In this document: piece after piece, positions 1 to 8,207 of the stretch
How positions within the stretch are numbered: position 1 is the first letter of the stretch
Layout: each line of letters opens with the position of its first letter
NCBI GenBank assembly: GCA_002436205.1
Contig: DJKT01000050.1
Span: forward strand, 1 to 37,576
DNA: 37,576 nucleotides
Source of the DNA: Candidatus Peribacter sp. UBA6535
GTDB taxonomy: Bacteria; Patescibacteriota; Gracilibacteria; Peribacterales; Peribacteraceae
Reading direction: 5' to 3'
Notes under the pieces: generated by a model
What the model was told of the DNA's origin: nothing
Databases searched by the model: none
The model's input: only the letters and a program-made list of their open reading frames with translations
Program-made: the position numbers and the translations under genes

Positions 1-2237
1 TCCTCCTCCTCCTCCTCTTCTTCTGGTTCGGGGATGGGTTCGCTTGCAGGATTGTCATCTTCCTTTGTTGGAGTGGCCTGACTGAGCACAGCAGGTGGTA
101 GTTGCGTTGGGTCTGTTTCTTTCGGAGCTTCTTGATCAGTAGGGGAATCTTCTGTTACTGATTCTTCTTCGGTTTCTACGTTTTCTTCTGAGGCTTCTGC
201 AACATCATTTTCTCCAAGTTGTTCCGCTTGTATCTCTTCCTTTTCACTCTCTTCAGCTGCTTCTTCGGCAGCCTTTTCTGCGTTTACCTGTCCAGTACTG
301 TCGACACCTTTTGGAATGAGATCCTCTCCGAGGCGCTTGGCTTTTTCTTCACGCTTTTTCGCTTCACGAATAGCCAGTACTTCCTCTGGATTCGTCGTAA
401 TAATCATCTCCTCTTGGGGACTTGCAACAATCTGAATGGCGACGTGTTTGTTTCCGGCAAAGAAGAGACCCTGACCAACGTCCGAGTTAAGCAGAAGATA
501 CTTCTCACCATCGGTAAGATAGAAAAGCTTCTGTAGATTATCAACAGCGGTAGGGGATTGTTTTAGGAGAATCTGGAGTGATGCATTGGTAATAATCGGT
601 TTACCAAACGGTGAGTTTACGAAGTCTTCCACATCCTGCGTAATGGTGGTGACTCCCAGGTAATACTTACGAGCACGCTTGATAAGCCCGTAGAGGAATC
701 TTGCAGAGTCATCGTATTGCATGAGGTTCCATGCCTCATCCACCACAAGGAAACGTCGCTTGAGCTCTGCTCGAATACGGTTCCATAGGAAGTTGAGGAT
801 GATGTACATTGCAATAGGGCGCAGCTGCTCTTCGAGGTCACGAATCTGAAAGACTACCATCTGATTATCAACTTCTACGTTTGTAGGCTGATCAAAGAGT
901 CCGGCGTAGCTCCCGCCTGTGTACTTCTGTAATGTTTTTGCCATATTTTCTCCACCTTCGGTGGTCATCAATACATCAACGAGTTCGTGCATGGTAGGCG
1001 GTTCTACTGTGCCAGGCTCTTCCGTGGTCATGTCGATACCCTTTAGTGCGTATGTATCTAGGATAGCTTTATCCAAGATTCCATCTTCAGCAGGTGTGAG
1101 GGTTCCAAGCATTATCTTAAAGAGTCCATGAAGTGTGATGATTGCTGAACGCAACACCTCACCGGGTTTTGCCTCTTCTCCACGTACAGCTTTCGGTAGA
1201 TCAAATGGATTGATGCGTAATGAGCTTTGTAGGGAGAGGGGAATAAATGTTCCTCCAACAGTTTTGCAAAGATCTACATATTCATTTTCTGGATCGATGA
1301 CGAAGATGTCTGTACCAAACATCATCGTTCGTAGAATTTCGAGTTTTACAGCAAACGATTTACCTGCACCAGATGTCGCAAATACTGTTGCGTTCGCATT
1401 AGGTAGATCGAATCTATCAAAGATTACCAGCGAGTCATTGTGTCGATTGATTCCATAGAGAATTCCATGGTCATCGGTAAGGTCACTAGAGCTAAACGGA
1501 AAGCTTGTTGCCAGTGGTGCCGTATTCATGTTGCGGTTGATCTCCAGTTCATCAATGGCAAGGGGAAGTGTAGAGAGCCATCCGTGTTCCATTTGAAAGA
1601 ACGCAGGCTTACTCAGTACGAGCTTTCCTCCCAAGAGAGACTCGACATCTGTTTGGAGCTTCTTGAGTTTGAGTTCGTCTTCTGCGTAGATCGTAATGTA
1701 CATTCCAAATTGATAGAGCTTCTCTCGACCACGCGCCAAAAGATCACGCAACTCCTCAGCATCTTGAAGTGCTGCTTCTAGGGTTGGATCTCGGACGATT
1801 CCACGCTGTTCCAAGATACGAATACTTGATCGCATTTCTGCTACCTTCTTCCGCAACATTTTCATGATAGCTTTGTTATTGGAAGGGTAGATGAACTGAG
1901 CAATGTCCATTTGGGCATCGAAGTTTATCGCCTGACTCAACCAGTTTGGATAGATGTAGTTTGGCCAGTTGTAGACGTAGAGCGTTCTGGAAAACTGGTC
2001 GTTGAGTATGAGCTCCATGGAATGCACTTCCATTCCCGCAGGGGCTATGAGATCCAGAGTTTTTTGCAACCCTTCCTCGTAGTAGCCAATTGCTTCTCGC
2101 TCTTCCGCAGTAAGGTTGCGCTTTTTGGCAGCCTGCAATGCATTTGTAGATTTCTTGTGGAGACCCAGAAGATCGTCGAATGCCTGCACAAGAAGTGATG
2201 CAGGGTTTGCCTTTGGTGGCGTTTGTTTCGATGCCAT
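1..2237 (-). CDS. VirB4/TraC-like type IV secretion/conjugation ATPase, 3' end outside window
   Basis: About 745 codons are visible on the minus strand; the reading frame is still open at base 1. The start is the ATG at 2237-2235, 11 bases after a TATAAT box. A Walker A motif (ATSGAGKSFAVKLEI, about residue 288) and a Walker B motif (RRFLVVDEAWNLMQ, about residue 497) are visible, in the order and spacing of VirB4/TraC ATPases. The end shows the usual TQDVEDF and NASLQILLKQ segments. Family knowledge: these hexameric ATPases power pilus assembly or substrate export at the inner membrane. The last 100 or so residues are very Glu-rich and end, at the window edge, in a GAG trinucleotide run that could slip in-frame. 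No neighbouring VirB/Tra gene is seen in this window except a possible partner lipoprotein just upstream. Confidence 0.88.
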   Translation of the reverse strand, partial: MASKQTPPKANPASLLVQAFDDLLGLHKKSTNALQAAKKRNLTAEEREAIGYYEEGLQKTLDLIAPAGMEVHSMELILNDQFSRTLYVYNWPNYIYPNWLSQAINFDAQMDIAQFIYPSNNKAIMKMLRKKVAEMRSSIRILEQRGIVRDPTLEAALQDAEELRDLLARGREKLYQFGMYITIYAEDELKLKKLQTDVESLLGGKLVLSKPAFFQMEHGWLSTLPLAIDELEINRNMNTAPLATSFPFSSSDLTDDHGILYGINRHNDSLVIFDRFDLPNANATVFATSGAGKSFAVKLEILRTMMFGTDIFVIDPENEYVDLCKTVGGTFIPLSLQSSLRINPFDLPKAVRGEEAKPGEVLRSAIITLHGLFKIMLGTLTPAEDGILDKAILDTYALKGIDMTTEEPGTVEPPTMHELVDVLMTTEGGENMAKTLQKYTGGSYAGLFDQPTNVEVDNQMVVFQIRDLEEQLRPIAMYIILNFLWNRIRAELKRRFLVVDEAWNLMQYDDSARFLYGLIKRARKYYLGVTTITQDVEDFVNSPFGKPIITNASLQILLKQSPTAVDNLQKLFYLTDGEKYLLLNSDVGQGLFFAGNKHVAIQIVASPQEEMIITTNPEEVLAIREAKKREEKAKRLGEDLIPKGVDSTGQVNAEKAAEEAAEESEKEEIQAEQLGENDVAEASEENVETEEESVTEDSPTDQEAPKETDPTQLPPAVLSQATPTKEDDNPASEPIPEPEEEEEEE

Positions 2238-2248
2238 AAAATCTACTA

Positions 2249-2277
2249 ATTATAGCACAAAATCAGGTTTAGCTCAA
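2249..2277 (-). promoter_or_regulatory. Sigma-70-like promoter of VirB4/TraC gene
   Basis: On the minus strand TTGAGC (2277-2272), a 17-base spacer and a perfect TATAAT (2254-2249), with TG one base upstream of the -10 box. Only 11 bases separate the -10 box from the ATG, so the expected leader is about 4 bases and there is no room for a Shine-Dalgarno site. Confidence 0.8.
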
Positions 2278-2352
2278 TAATTCAGGGTCTACCGGTAGAG
2301 TGACGATTCTTATGGAGAACAGGCTCTTCTTAGATATTGACAAGAGATATAT

Positions 2353-3189
2353 CTAGTATGTAGTACTCTTATTGAAGATACTCGAACCTTTCTTTTTTCG
2401 CCAAGGCTTGCCCTCTTCAAGTATATTGAAGTCTGCGATTCCTGGTACATCGATAACACGTAGCCCAGCTATGAGTATTTCTCTGTTGTTTTCAACCGCC
2501 TGAAGCCGTTCTGCAGTTACATCTAACAGTGTCTCAAAGCGCTTAATCATGTCGTCTGTTTGATCTTGCTTTGTTGAGATTTCTGCATAGGCTGCATTAG
2601 CATTAGCTAGTTGCTCTTCATACTCAGAAGCCTCTGCATAATCTTTGTTATTGAGAGCTTTCTTTAGTGTTCTATCAATATCTCTGGCGACCTTCCTCTT
2701 TTCCTTTACTTGGACATCTTGTGTCTCATTGAGCGCTGTAAGTTCTTCAATTTTACGCTCTATCAATACACCGATATTCCGTAAGGATTGTGTGTAGGCA
2801 TCAATCGCTTTAATGCGGTCATTACTGCGGTTGAGTGCATCAATCACGTTTACCTGCAATATATCTCCTACTTCCCGCAGGAGTGCAAAATTTTCATCTG
2901 AAGTGCTGTCCTTTTGCCCTTCAAGAATCTCACCAATAGATTGCATGCCTAAAATACCACTTTGAACAGGAAGAAACACACCTTGAGATGTATAGATACC
3001 ACTAAAGATCCCCAGTATTCCACTTGGTCTGTTTTTCTGAACGGATCGCTTTGCAAGAATGTGCATTATAGATACGGAAGTTTTAGCTCCACTTACATGA
3101 AGTTCTTGCATTTCTTCCTTACCACCACATGCCGTGAGAAGAAGGCAGGGGATAAGTACAACCGATGCTATATTTCGCAGTATCATCAT
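2353..3189 (-). CDS. Coiled-coil lipoprotein of unknown function
   Basis: The N-terminus is a lipoprotein signal: a hydrophobic stretch followed by LLTAC at about residues 17-21, so the mature protein should be lipidated on Cys21 and sit on the outer face of the membrane. Residues about 140-240 are rich in Glu, Lys, Ala and Leu with heptad character and are probably coiled coil. A basic KKKG segment lies near the C-terminus. I recognise no enzyme motif. There are two adjacent ATG codons (3189 and 3186). The promoter TTGTTA-N17-TAGAAT leaves 3 bases before the first and 6 before the second, so a leaderless start at the second ATG fits best. It lies upstream of and parallel to the VirB4-like gene and might belong to that system (inference). 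Confidence 0.75.
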   Translation of the reverse strand: MMILRNIASVVLIPCLLLTACGGKEEMQELHVSGAKTSVSIMHILAKRSVQKNRPSGILGIFSGIYTSQGVFLPVQSGILGMQSIGEILEGQKDSTSDENFALLREVGDILQVNVIDALNRSNDRIKAIDAYTQSLRNIGVLIERKIEELTALNETQDVQVKEKRKVARDIDRTLKKALNNKDYAEASEYEEQLANANAAYAEISTKQDQTDDMIKRFETLLDVTAERLQAVENNREILIAGLRVIDVPGIADFNILEEGKPWRKKKGSSIFNKSTTY

Positions 3190-3192
3190 AAT

Positions 3193-3221
3193 ATTCTAGC
3201 GTTTTTTGCGTTGAATAACAA
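3193..3221 (-). promoter_or_regulatory. Promoter of the coiled-coil lipoprotein gene
   Basis: Minus strand TTGTTA (3221-3216), 17-base spacer, TAGAAT (3198-3193). A start point 7 bases after the -10 box would be the A of the second ATG, which predicts a leaderless mRNA. Confidence 0.72.
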
Positions 3222-3423
3222 TAGAGTTCAAGAAATGAGTGTATGAGTACATATTGTGTACCATATTTAGGGTGGACGATTGTGCATACATTTTGTGTTC
3301 AAGACATGTACAGAATCTGTATGCAAGATCAAATATTGTTTACAAGTGGTAATACCTGTAATAACTGCTACAGTTACCGTAAATTAATGAGTAGCAGATT
3401 TGATCACTCACCCAATTAATTTC

Positions 3424-5112
3424 ATGTTTTCTTCCCTCTCCAATGCCGTCAAAAACGTACTCGAAACGGAGTACGGTATTGATGACATTGCCGTGAGTTG
3501 GGAGAGACCTCAGGAAGTAAGTCACGGAGACTTAGCGACACCTATTGCATTGCAAGTTTCAAAGAAAGCGAGCAAGAGTCCGAAAGAGATTGCCGAGGTG
3601 GTTGTTTCTGCACTTTCTAAAGAAGACTCCATTGAAAGGGTAGAGGTAGCAGGACCTGGTTATGTCAATATCTGGTTGACCCCGGCTGCCCTCGTTGCAG
3701 CTCTGGGGTCTACCAGGCAAGCATGTACCGCAAAGGTAAAAAGTGGTGCACCGGTGATCGTTGAGTATTCACAGCCTAATATTGCCAAGCCTCTGGGTGC
3801 ACATCACCTTTTAACCACACTCTTTGGCCAGAGCATTGCCAATATTTATGAGCATTTGGGATATGAGGTAATTAAATGGAACTACATGGGAGACTGGGGA
3901 ACGCAGTTTGGAAAATTGTCTGTTGCTGTATCCAAGTGGGGAGATGGTCGAGCTGCATCCGAGTACACTGTCGATGAGCTTCTTGAGTTGTATGTGAAGT
4001 TTCATAACGAAGTAGAGAACGACGATACTCTTGAAGGTCAAGCACGTGCAGTGTTTAAGAAGCTTGAGGATGGGGACACTGAGCTTCGTGCATTCTGGGA
4101 AGATATTGTCGCAACAACCAAGTCAGCTCTTACTGGAATTTACGATCAGTTACATGTTTCTTTTGACACTGATAAGAGTGAATCTTTTTATGAGGATAAG
4201 ATGGAGCCAATCCTTAAGGCAGGAATTAAAGCCGGTGTCTTCAAAGAGGGCGAAGGAGGCTCTTTGATTTCGGAATTTTCTGAAGAGAGTACTATGCCTC
4301 CATATCTCATTCGCAAAGGAGATGGTGCGACGCTTTATTCTACTCGAGACATCGCGCAGATGCGATATCGTTTAGATGAATACAAGCCTCAGGAGATATT
4401 GATTGTGACAGACATCGCTCAAAAACTGCACTTTGAACAACTAGCTGCTACTTGTGTACAGCTTGGAATGGATATTACGGGGTTTGAAAATGTTCTCGTA
4501 GGACGTATGCGTTATGCAGATAAGTCTATGAGTACACGTAAAGGTAACGTACTCAAGCTTGATGAGGTCTTGAGTGAAGCAGTAAAAAAAGCAGAAGAAA
4601 AAATTGCAGAACATGGTGATCAAATTCAATCGGATAATCCTCAGGAGCTTGCACAGATGATGGGCATCGGTGCAGTAGCTTATGGAGTTGTCAGTCAAAA
4701 TAGAAAACAAGATATTGTTTTTGACTGGGATAAATTTTTGAGCTTCGAGGGCAACAGTGCACCGTATCTACAGTACACACATGCGAGAGCTCGCAGCGTT
4801 GTTGAGAAAGCAGGAGGAGCCACTCAGCCACAGAAGATCAGTCAACTCTCCGAAAAAGAGCGACTGCTTCTTAGTACCTTGTTGCAGTTTGATCGTGTCT
4901 TGGAGGAGGCGAGGAAAAATCACATGCCCCACATACTTGCTAATTTTCTTTTCGAACTTTGTCAGGACTACAACACGTTCTACAATGCGGAGCCTATTTT
5001 AAAGGCAGAAGAACCCGCCAGATCATTGCGTGTACACCTGACTGATCTTACGGCAGACGTCATAAAGACGGGTGCCAAACTTCTTACTCTATCCGTTCCT
5101 GACCGCATGTAA
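3424..5112 (+). CDS. argS: Arginyl-tRNA synthetase (class I)
   Basis: This 562-residue protein charges tRNA-Arg in the cytoplasm. It shows an N-terminal additional domain, the class I HIGH-type signature in the form KPLGAHHLLTTLFG after the conserved YSQPNIAK block, and a KMSTRKGNV-type signature as KSMSTRKGNVLKLDE. The C-terminal helical anticodon-binding domain includes YLQYTHARARSV. An in-frame TTG at 3400 would add eight residues, but the ATG at 3424 (MFSSLSNAV) matches the usual N-terminus and is preferred. No Shine-Dalgarno sequence precedes either. Only two bases separate it from the following lipoprotein gene, so they should be co-transcribed. Confidence 0.95.
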   Translation: MFSSLSNAVKNVLETEYGIDDIAVSWERPQEVSHGDLATPIALQVSKKASKSPKEIAEVVVSALSKEDSIERVEVAGPGYVNIWLTPAALVAALGSTRQACTAKVKSGAPVIVEYSQPNIAKPLGAHHLLTTLFGQSIANIYEHLGYEVIKWNYMGDWGTQFGKLSVAVSKWGDGRAASEYTVDELLELYVKFHNEVENDDTLEGQARAVFKKLEDGDTELRAFWEDIVATTKSALTGIYDQLHVSFDTDKSESFYEDKMEPILKAGIKAGVFKEGEGGSLISEFSEESTMPPYLIRKGDGATLYSTRDIAQMRYRLDEYKPQEILIVTDIAQKLHFEQLAATCVQLGMDITGFENVLVGRMRYADKSMSTRKGNVLKLDEVLSEAVKKAEEKIAEHGDQIQSDNPQELAQMMGIGAVAYGVVSQNRKQDIVFDWDKFLSFEGNSAPYLQYTHARARSVVEKAGGATQPQKISQLSEKERLLLSTLLQFDRVLEEARKNHMPHILANFLFELCQDYNTFYNAEPILKAEEPARSLRVHLTDLTADVIKTGAKLLTLSVPDRM

Positions 5113-5114
5113 CC

Positions 5115-6509
5115 ATGGCTTACTACTCCACCACCCGCCGTTCCAGTGTTCCAAAACCTTTTGCTGTATTTCTTCTCGTCGCCTCATTCGGAATTTTATT
5201 CGCCGGATGCGGAGGAGAGAAGAACTCCGAAATTCCTCAAGCAGATGAGTTCTCGTTTACCGCTGAAGATCTTGCTCGTGTAAAAGAACTTGTCGGTGAT
5301 GGTACAGGTGCGTTTGTTCCACGATTGGAACTTGCTCCAGAGCAAGAAGGTGAAGGAGGTCCTCCGGTTATTGATGTTGGAACCATTGATAAATTTAATG
5401 CTATGCGTACAGGGTCGGATGGTGAGCAGGACATGTTTCGCGTTACCAATGCGTTTTTGAATGTACGCTCTGACCCTAGAGTAACTGCAACGCAGATTGG
5501 TAGATTGGAGCGTAGCGAGGCGATACAGGTGTTAGAATTTATTGATGCTGCGTGGGCGAAAGTTTCGTTAAATGGAAAAGAGGGATATGTTGCTTCTCGA
5601 TACATCAGCAAACTTGTTTCTGAGAGCCAGCTTGCTGCAGAGAAAAAGAAATATGAGGGAATGTATTTCGTGGACTTCGGATTCCTCAATGTTCGTAAGG
5701 ATGCAGATGCCAATAGCGAAAAACTCGGTGAGCTCGCTGGTCAAAGTTTTATTCGACCACTGACTACCGACGAAGTCTGGGCACGTATCCCGTTTAACGA
5801 TGGTGATGGATATGTTGCAGTGCAATACCTCACACCATTCCTACCAAACTTCCTCGTACGCCAAGGGTCGTTTCACCTTCCTGTTGTTCACTACAAACTT
5901 GCAAGCGAAGGTGTGTTGAATGTCATGCCTCAGCACATTACCGCTCTTAAAAACGGTGGCTATACCATCTGGACGATGAGTGATATGTATCAGTTGCTTT
6001 TAAAGCAAGAAGAGAAAGACGTTCGACTTAATCCTAATACAGTCATCCTTGCTGTGTCGGATATTACGCCGGAGAACGTAAAAGAACTTTCGGATATCCT
6101 GCGTGCAAGTGGCGTGGATGCGACACTGTTTTTCCGTGGCCAAGACTTGGGAGGTGCTATCGATCACAAACATCTTATGACACTGATAGCGAATGGTCAT
6201 GACTTGCAGTCTGCAGGTCACACAGGTGATGACTTGCGTTCACTCACGAACGCACAGGTCGAGCTAGAGCTTTCGCAGAGCAAACAACTCTTGGAGCAAA
6301 TTACCAAAAAGAAAGTAACTTCTGTAGCGTATCCTCTTGGAGGTGTGAACGATCGCATTGCACGTAAAGCAGCTGAGGTCGGATATTTACTTGGACTTTC
6401 TATTTCTCCCGATACGCGGTTTGAACGTACGCAACTTCTTAGGATGCCAAGTCTTGTTATAAAGGCATCCACTTCTTCTGACGATCTCCTCTCTATAGTT
6501 TCGCAGTAG
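5115..6509 (+). CDS. Lipoprotein with two SH3b domains and a degenerate polysaccharide-deacetylase (NodB-like) domain
   Basis: The 464-residue protein starts with a basic N-terminus, a hydrophobic stretch and the lipobox FAGC (Cys32). Two bacterial SH3 domains follow at about 108-165 and 182-242 (both with a FLNVR core and ending GYVA-YL), a fold often used to bind peptidoglycan. Residues about 255-464 look like a NodB deacetylase: the ending VAYPLGG..D plus AAEVGYLLGLS matches the usual AYPYG...A.E.GY block. The metal and catalytic sites are altered. The TFDDG motif reads AVSDI, so the catalytic Asp is Ser. In the H-x3-H block (GHDLQSAGHTGDDL) both metal His align with Ala and Gly. It is probably a non-enzymatic wall- or glycan-binding protein (inference). 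It is co-transcribed with argS. Confidence 0.8.
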   Translation: MAYYSTTRRSSVPKPFAVFLLVASFGILFAGCGGEKNSEIPQADEFSFTAEDLARVKELVGDGTGAFVPRLELAPEQEGEGGPPVIDVGTIDKFNAMRTGSDGEQDMFRVTNAFLNVRSDPRVTATQIGRLERSEAIQVLEFIDAAWAKVSLNGKEGYVASRYISKLVSESQLAAEKKKYEGMYFVDFGFLNVRKDADANSEKLGELAGQSFIRPLTTDEVWARIPFNDGDGYVAVQYLTPFLPNFLVRQGSFHLPVVHYKLASEGVLNVMPQHITALKNGGYTIWTMSDMYQLLLKQEEKDVRLNPNTVILAVSDITPENVKELSDILRASGVDATLFFRGQDLGGAIDHKHLMTLIANGHDLQSAGHTGDDLRSLTNAQVELELSQSKQLLEQITKKKVTSVAYPLGGVNDRIARKAAEVGYLLGLSISPDTRFERTQLLRMPSLVIKASTSSDDLLSIVSQ

Positions 6510-6528
6510 CATATGTAACTCGCCAAAG

Positions 6529-6551
6529 AGACGATCGTTGATCGTCTTTTT
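6529..6551 (+). terminator. Rho-independent terminator after the argS operon
   Basis: An 8-bp perfect stem AGACGATC/GATCGTCT with a GTT loop is followed by a run of T. It lies 20 bases after the lipoprotein stop codon. The convergent gene at 6564 may use the same hairpin, though its T-run is poorer. Confidence 0.85.
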
Positions 6552-6563
6552 GGTTTCTACAGG

Positions 6564-6797
6564 CTAACCAATAAATTTCAGAATACGTTCCACGAGATTT
6601 CGCGGAGGATGTATCGGCACATTTTCATGTCGTTCAGTACCTTTTAATGCTCTTTTACATCCAAGAAGCTTACAATGACGATTATGCCATCTTTGTTGTT
6701 CATCGCTGATGTGACCATGGCAGCATGAATCAGTAGGTGTTACACATGTACTCAGGTGCTTTGGGCATTTTGATGTTTCTCCAGATCCTTCTGACAT
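6564..6797 (-). CDS. Small Cys/His-rich protein, possibly zinc-binding
   Basis: A 77-residue soluble protein with no recognised family. It carries six Cys and seven His, most of them between residues 11 and 48 (CPKHLSTC, SCCHGH, WHNRHCKLLGC), a spacing that suggests one or two metal sites. The case that it is a real gene rests on its promoter. TTTACA-N16-TATAAT lies upstream with exactly 6 bases between the -10 box and ATG, so transcription should begin at or next to the start codon. It ends just before the bidirectional hairpin at 6529-6551. An inverted repeat surrounds the -35 box (separate entry), so expression is probably regulated. The function is unknown. Confidence 0.6.
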   Translation of the reverse strand: MSEGSGETSKCPKHLSTCVTPTDSCCHGHISDEQQRWHNRHCKLLGCKRALKGTERHENVPIHPPRNLVERILKFIG

Positions 6798-6803
6798 ATT
6801 TAT

Positions 6804-6831
6804 ATTATACTACAATAATATATTTTGTAAA
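6804..6831 (-). promoter_or_regulatory. Leaderless promoter of small Cys/His gene
   Basis: Minus strand TTTACA (6831-6826), 16-base spacer, TATAAT (6809-6804), then 6 bases to the ATG at 6797. Confidence 0.8.
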
Positions 6832-6848
6832 TTATAGTTATATTATTG
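6813..6848. promoter_or_regulatory. 10-bp perfect inverted repeat around a -35 box (candidate operator)
   Basis: The arms CAATAATATA (6813-6822) and TATATTATTG (6839-6848) are exact reverse complements, separated by 16 bases that include the TTTACA -35 box of the Cys/His gene. This geometry is typical of a repressor site. The sequence is very AT-rich and also lies just after the stop of the next gene, so a weak terminator role is possible. Confidence 0.5.
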
Positions 6849-6859
6849 CTGTGCAATAA

Positions 6860-7129
6860 CTACTTCACCTGAAAATTCTGCAGTTGCTGCATCAAGCCAT
6901 TTGTCCCGTTTTTCGTTGCTTCCATCGCTTGCTCTGCTGCGGTCTTGGCGATCTTGGCCATTATTTCATCGCCATGGTTGTAGAAGTACCACAGACCGAT
7001 GATAAAGACGATACCGGGGACTATGGCGATGATTCCTTTTATAAACCCTGCACGCATGCGAAGCTTATCTCGCCTGTCGATGTTCTCAAGGTGTCCAATG
7101 ATTTGGTCGAGCTTGTCGTCTTTTGACAT
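6860..7129 (-). CDS. Small single-pass membrane protein
   Basis: 89 residues from the ATG at 7129 (MSKDDKLDQ). An upstream in-frame ATG at 7171 would overlap the FemAB gene by 35 bases and is less likely. A charged, helical N-terminus (residues 1-28) is followed by one membrane segment at about 31-50 (IIAIVPGIVFIIGLWYFY) and a Lys/Ala/Gln-rich C-terminal helix. No family is recognised. The 7-base gap to the FemAB stop codon points to the same operon, so a role in envelope biogenesis is possible but not shown. Confidence 0.65.
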   Translation of the reverse strand: MSKDDKLDQIIGHLENIDRRDKLRMRAGFIKGIIAIVPGIVFIIGLWYFYNHGDEIMAKIAKTAAEQAMEATKNGTNGLMQQLQNFQVK

Positions 7130-7136
7130 AGGCAAT

Positions 7137-8159
7137 CTAGAATCCGCGGCGCCACTTGCGGTAGTTTTCAAAGGCGCGTGTGAGATAGTACCGTGAATTC
7201 ACCGGAACGTCCATGCAGTGCGAAAGCTCTAAGAGCTGCCCGCCAAATCCTCTCTTAAAGAGTGTGACACCGGCAAACGGATGTTTTTTAACTCCCTCAG
7301 GTGCAATGCCCCAGAAGCTGTAGAGATTATCTCCGCGCTTGAGTGCATCTTGTATGGCAGTCCATTGCAGGAGATACGAGGCAGGAATTTTACGGTGTTT
7401 GTGTGTGCTTGCTCCGTGATGATAACTGGTTTCTCCAAAGGCATGCATATGAATAGAGGAGGCAATTACTTCCCCTTGGTAGTGTGCCTGGTACATCGTG
7501 CATTCATTACGAGGTGCAAAGTGCTCTACCTGAGATCTAAAGAACGTATTGGTGTACGGGGTGAAGTGATGTCGCTTGCGTGTCTCTTCATGAAGTTCGA
7601 TAAAGGTATCCATATCTTTTAGAGGATCTTTCGACCTTGTGATCGTCACACCATCTTTGCCAGCTCTGCGAATGAGGTTTCGTGTGTTTTTTCGCATGTT
7701 CTTGAGGATTTCCTCCTCTGTTGTATTACGAAGATTAATGTACCAGATGTGTTCTGCAAGTAGGTGCAGAGGGGCAGGTTTAAAAGTGGAAAGTGGAAAA
7801 TGGAAAGTGGAAAGTTCTTCTTTTGGAATAAATGGACTAATACGAATAAAAGAGCATTGGCGCTTTCTCGCTTGCTCTATTAGCGCACGTATCAAATCGT
7901 TTTCCGTTTTCCGTTTTCCGTTTTCAGCTATAACTGGACCATACGGTACGACGAGGTGTTTGCCTCTTCGCGCATTAACCAAAAGAGCCTGACAGATGCC
8001 CACCAGTTCGTTTTCCTCTCGCATCTCCAAACGAATTGGCTCTTCTCCAATGTCACGGTACACCTCCCCCATCGTCCAGCTTTGCATGAAGGGACTATAG
8101 GTTTGAGTGGAGAGGAATTGATCCCACTTGGCCTGATCTGTAGCTTTTTGAATATTCAT
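7137..8159 (-). CDS. FemAB-family peptidoglycan bridge / GNAT-fold aminoacyltransferase
   Basis: The 340-residue protein has the two-lobed FemAB/FemX organisation. An N-terminal GNAT lobe runs to about residue 150 (VPYGPVI, FIRISPF). A second lobe contains the MRKNTRNLIRRA segment, the HEETRKRHHF block and the SYHHGAS...PASYLLQW..I..A signature, ending with GFGGQLLEL. Family members add amino acids from charged tRNA to peptidoglycan precursors, or act similarly on other envelope polymers. Two 7-base repeat tracts are translated in-frame inside the first lobe, at about residues 79-88 (ENGKRKTEN) and 115-127 (LSTFHFPLSTF). Both fall where the family has variable loops. It follows the DegT aminotransferase. 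The ATG at 8159 has a TATCAT box 8 bases upstream but no Shine-Dalgarno site. Confidence 0.85.
   Translation of the reverse strand: MNIQKATDQAKWDQFLSTQTYSPFMQSWTMGEVYRDIGEEPIRLEMREENELVGICQALLVNARRGKHLVVPYGPVIAENGKRKTENDLIRALIEQARKRQCSFIRISPFIPKEELSTFHFPLSTFKPAPLHLLAEHIWYINLRNTTEEEILKNMRKNTRNLIRRAGKDGVTITRSKDPLKDMDTFIELHEETRKRHHFTPYTNTFFRSQVEHFAPRNECTMYQAHYQGEVIASSIHMHAFGETSYHHGASTHKHRKIPASYLLQWTAIQDALKRGDNLYSFWGIAPEGVKKHPFAGVTLFKRGFGGQLLELSHCMDVPVNSRYYLTRAFENYRKWRRGF
7786..7813. repeat. 4 x 7-base tandem tract, unit GTGGAAA, inside FemAB gene
   Basis: Four adjacent units, three identical and one with a single change (ATGGAAA). Read on the minus strand within the FemAB frame it encodes part of LSTFHFPLSTF. 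Confidence 0.9.
7898..7925. repeat. 4 x 7-base tandem tract, unit CGTTTTC, inside FemAB gene
   Basis: Four identical units. On the minus strand it encodes ENGKRKTEN in the FemAB frame, about 85 bases upstream in the gene from the GTGGAAA tract. Confidence 0.92.
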
Positions 8160-8174
8160 TATTCAGGATGATAA

Positions 8175-8202
8175 ATACGAAATTAGAAATACGAAACTCG
8201 AA
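8175..8202. repeat. 4 x 7-base tandem tract, unit ATACGAA, intergenic
   Basis: Two units are ATACGAA and two differ by one or two bases. It pairs in inverted orientation with the tract at 8212-8239, with 9 bases between them, in the gap between FemAB and the aminotransferase. Confidence 0.85.
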
Positions 8203-8207
8203 AGGAG

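Noticed and set aside
219..1781. Plus-strand ORFs opposite the VirB4/TraC gene
   Set aside because: They are frame shadows of the minus-strand gene, whose Walker motifs and promoter are clear.
2278..2352. Possible terminator or small RNA between the lipoprotein and VirB4-like genes
   Set aside because: Only short palindromes (CTACCGGTAG, AGATATATCT) are present with no T-run or promoter of its own; nothing firm can be supported.
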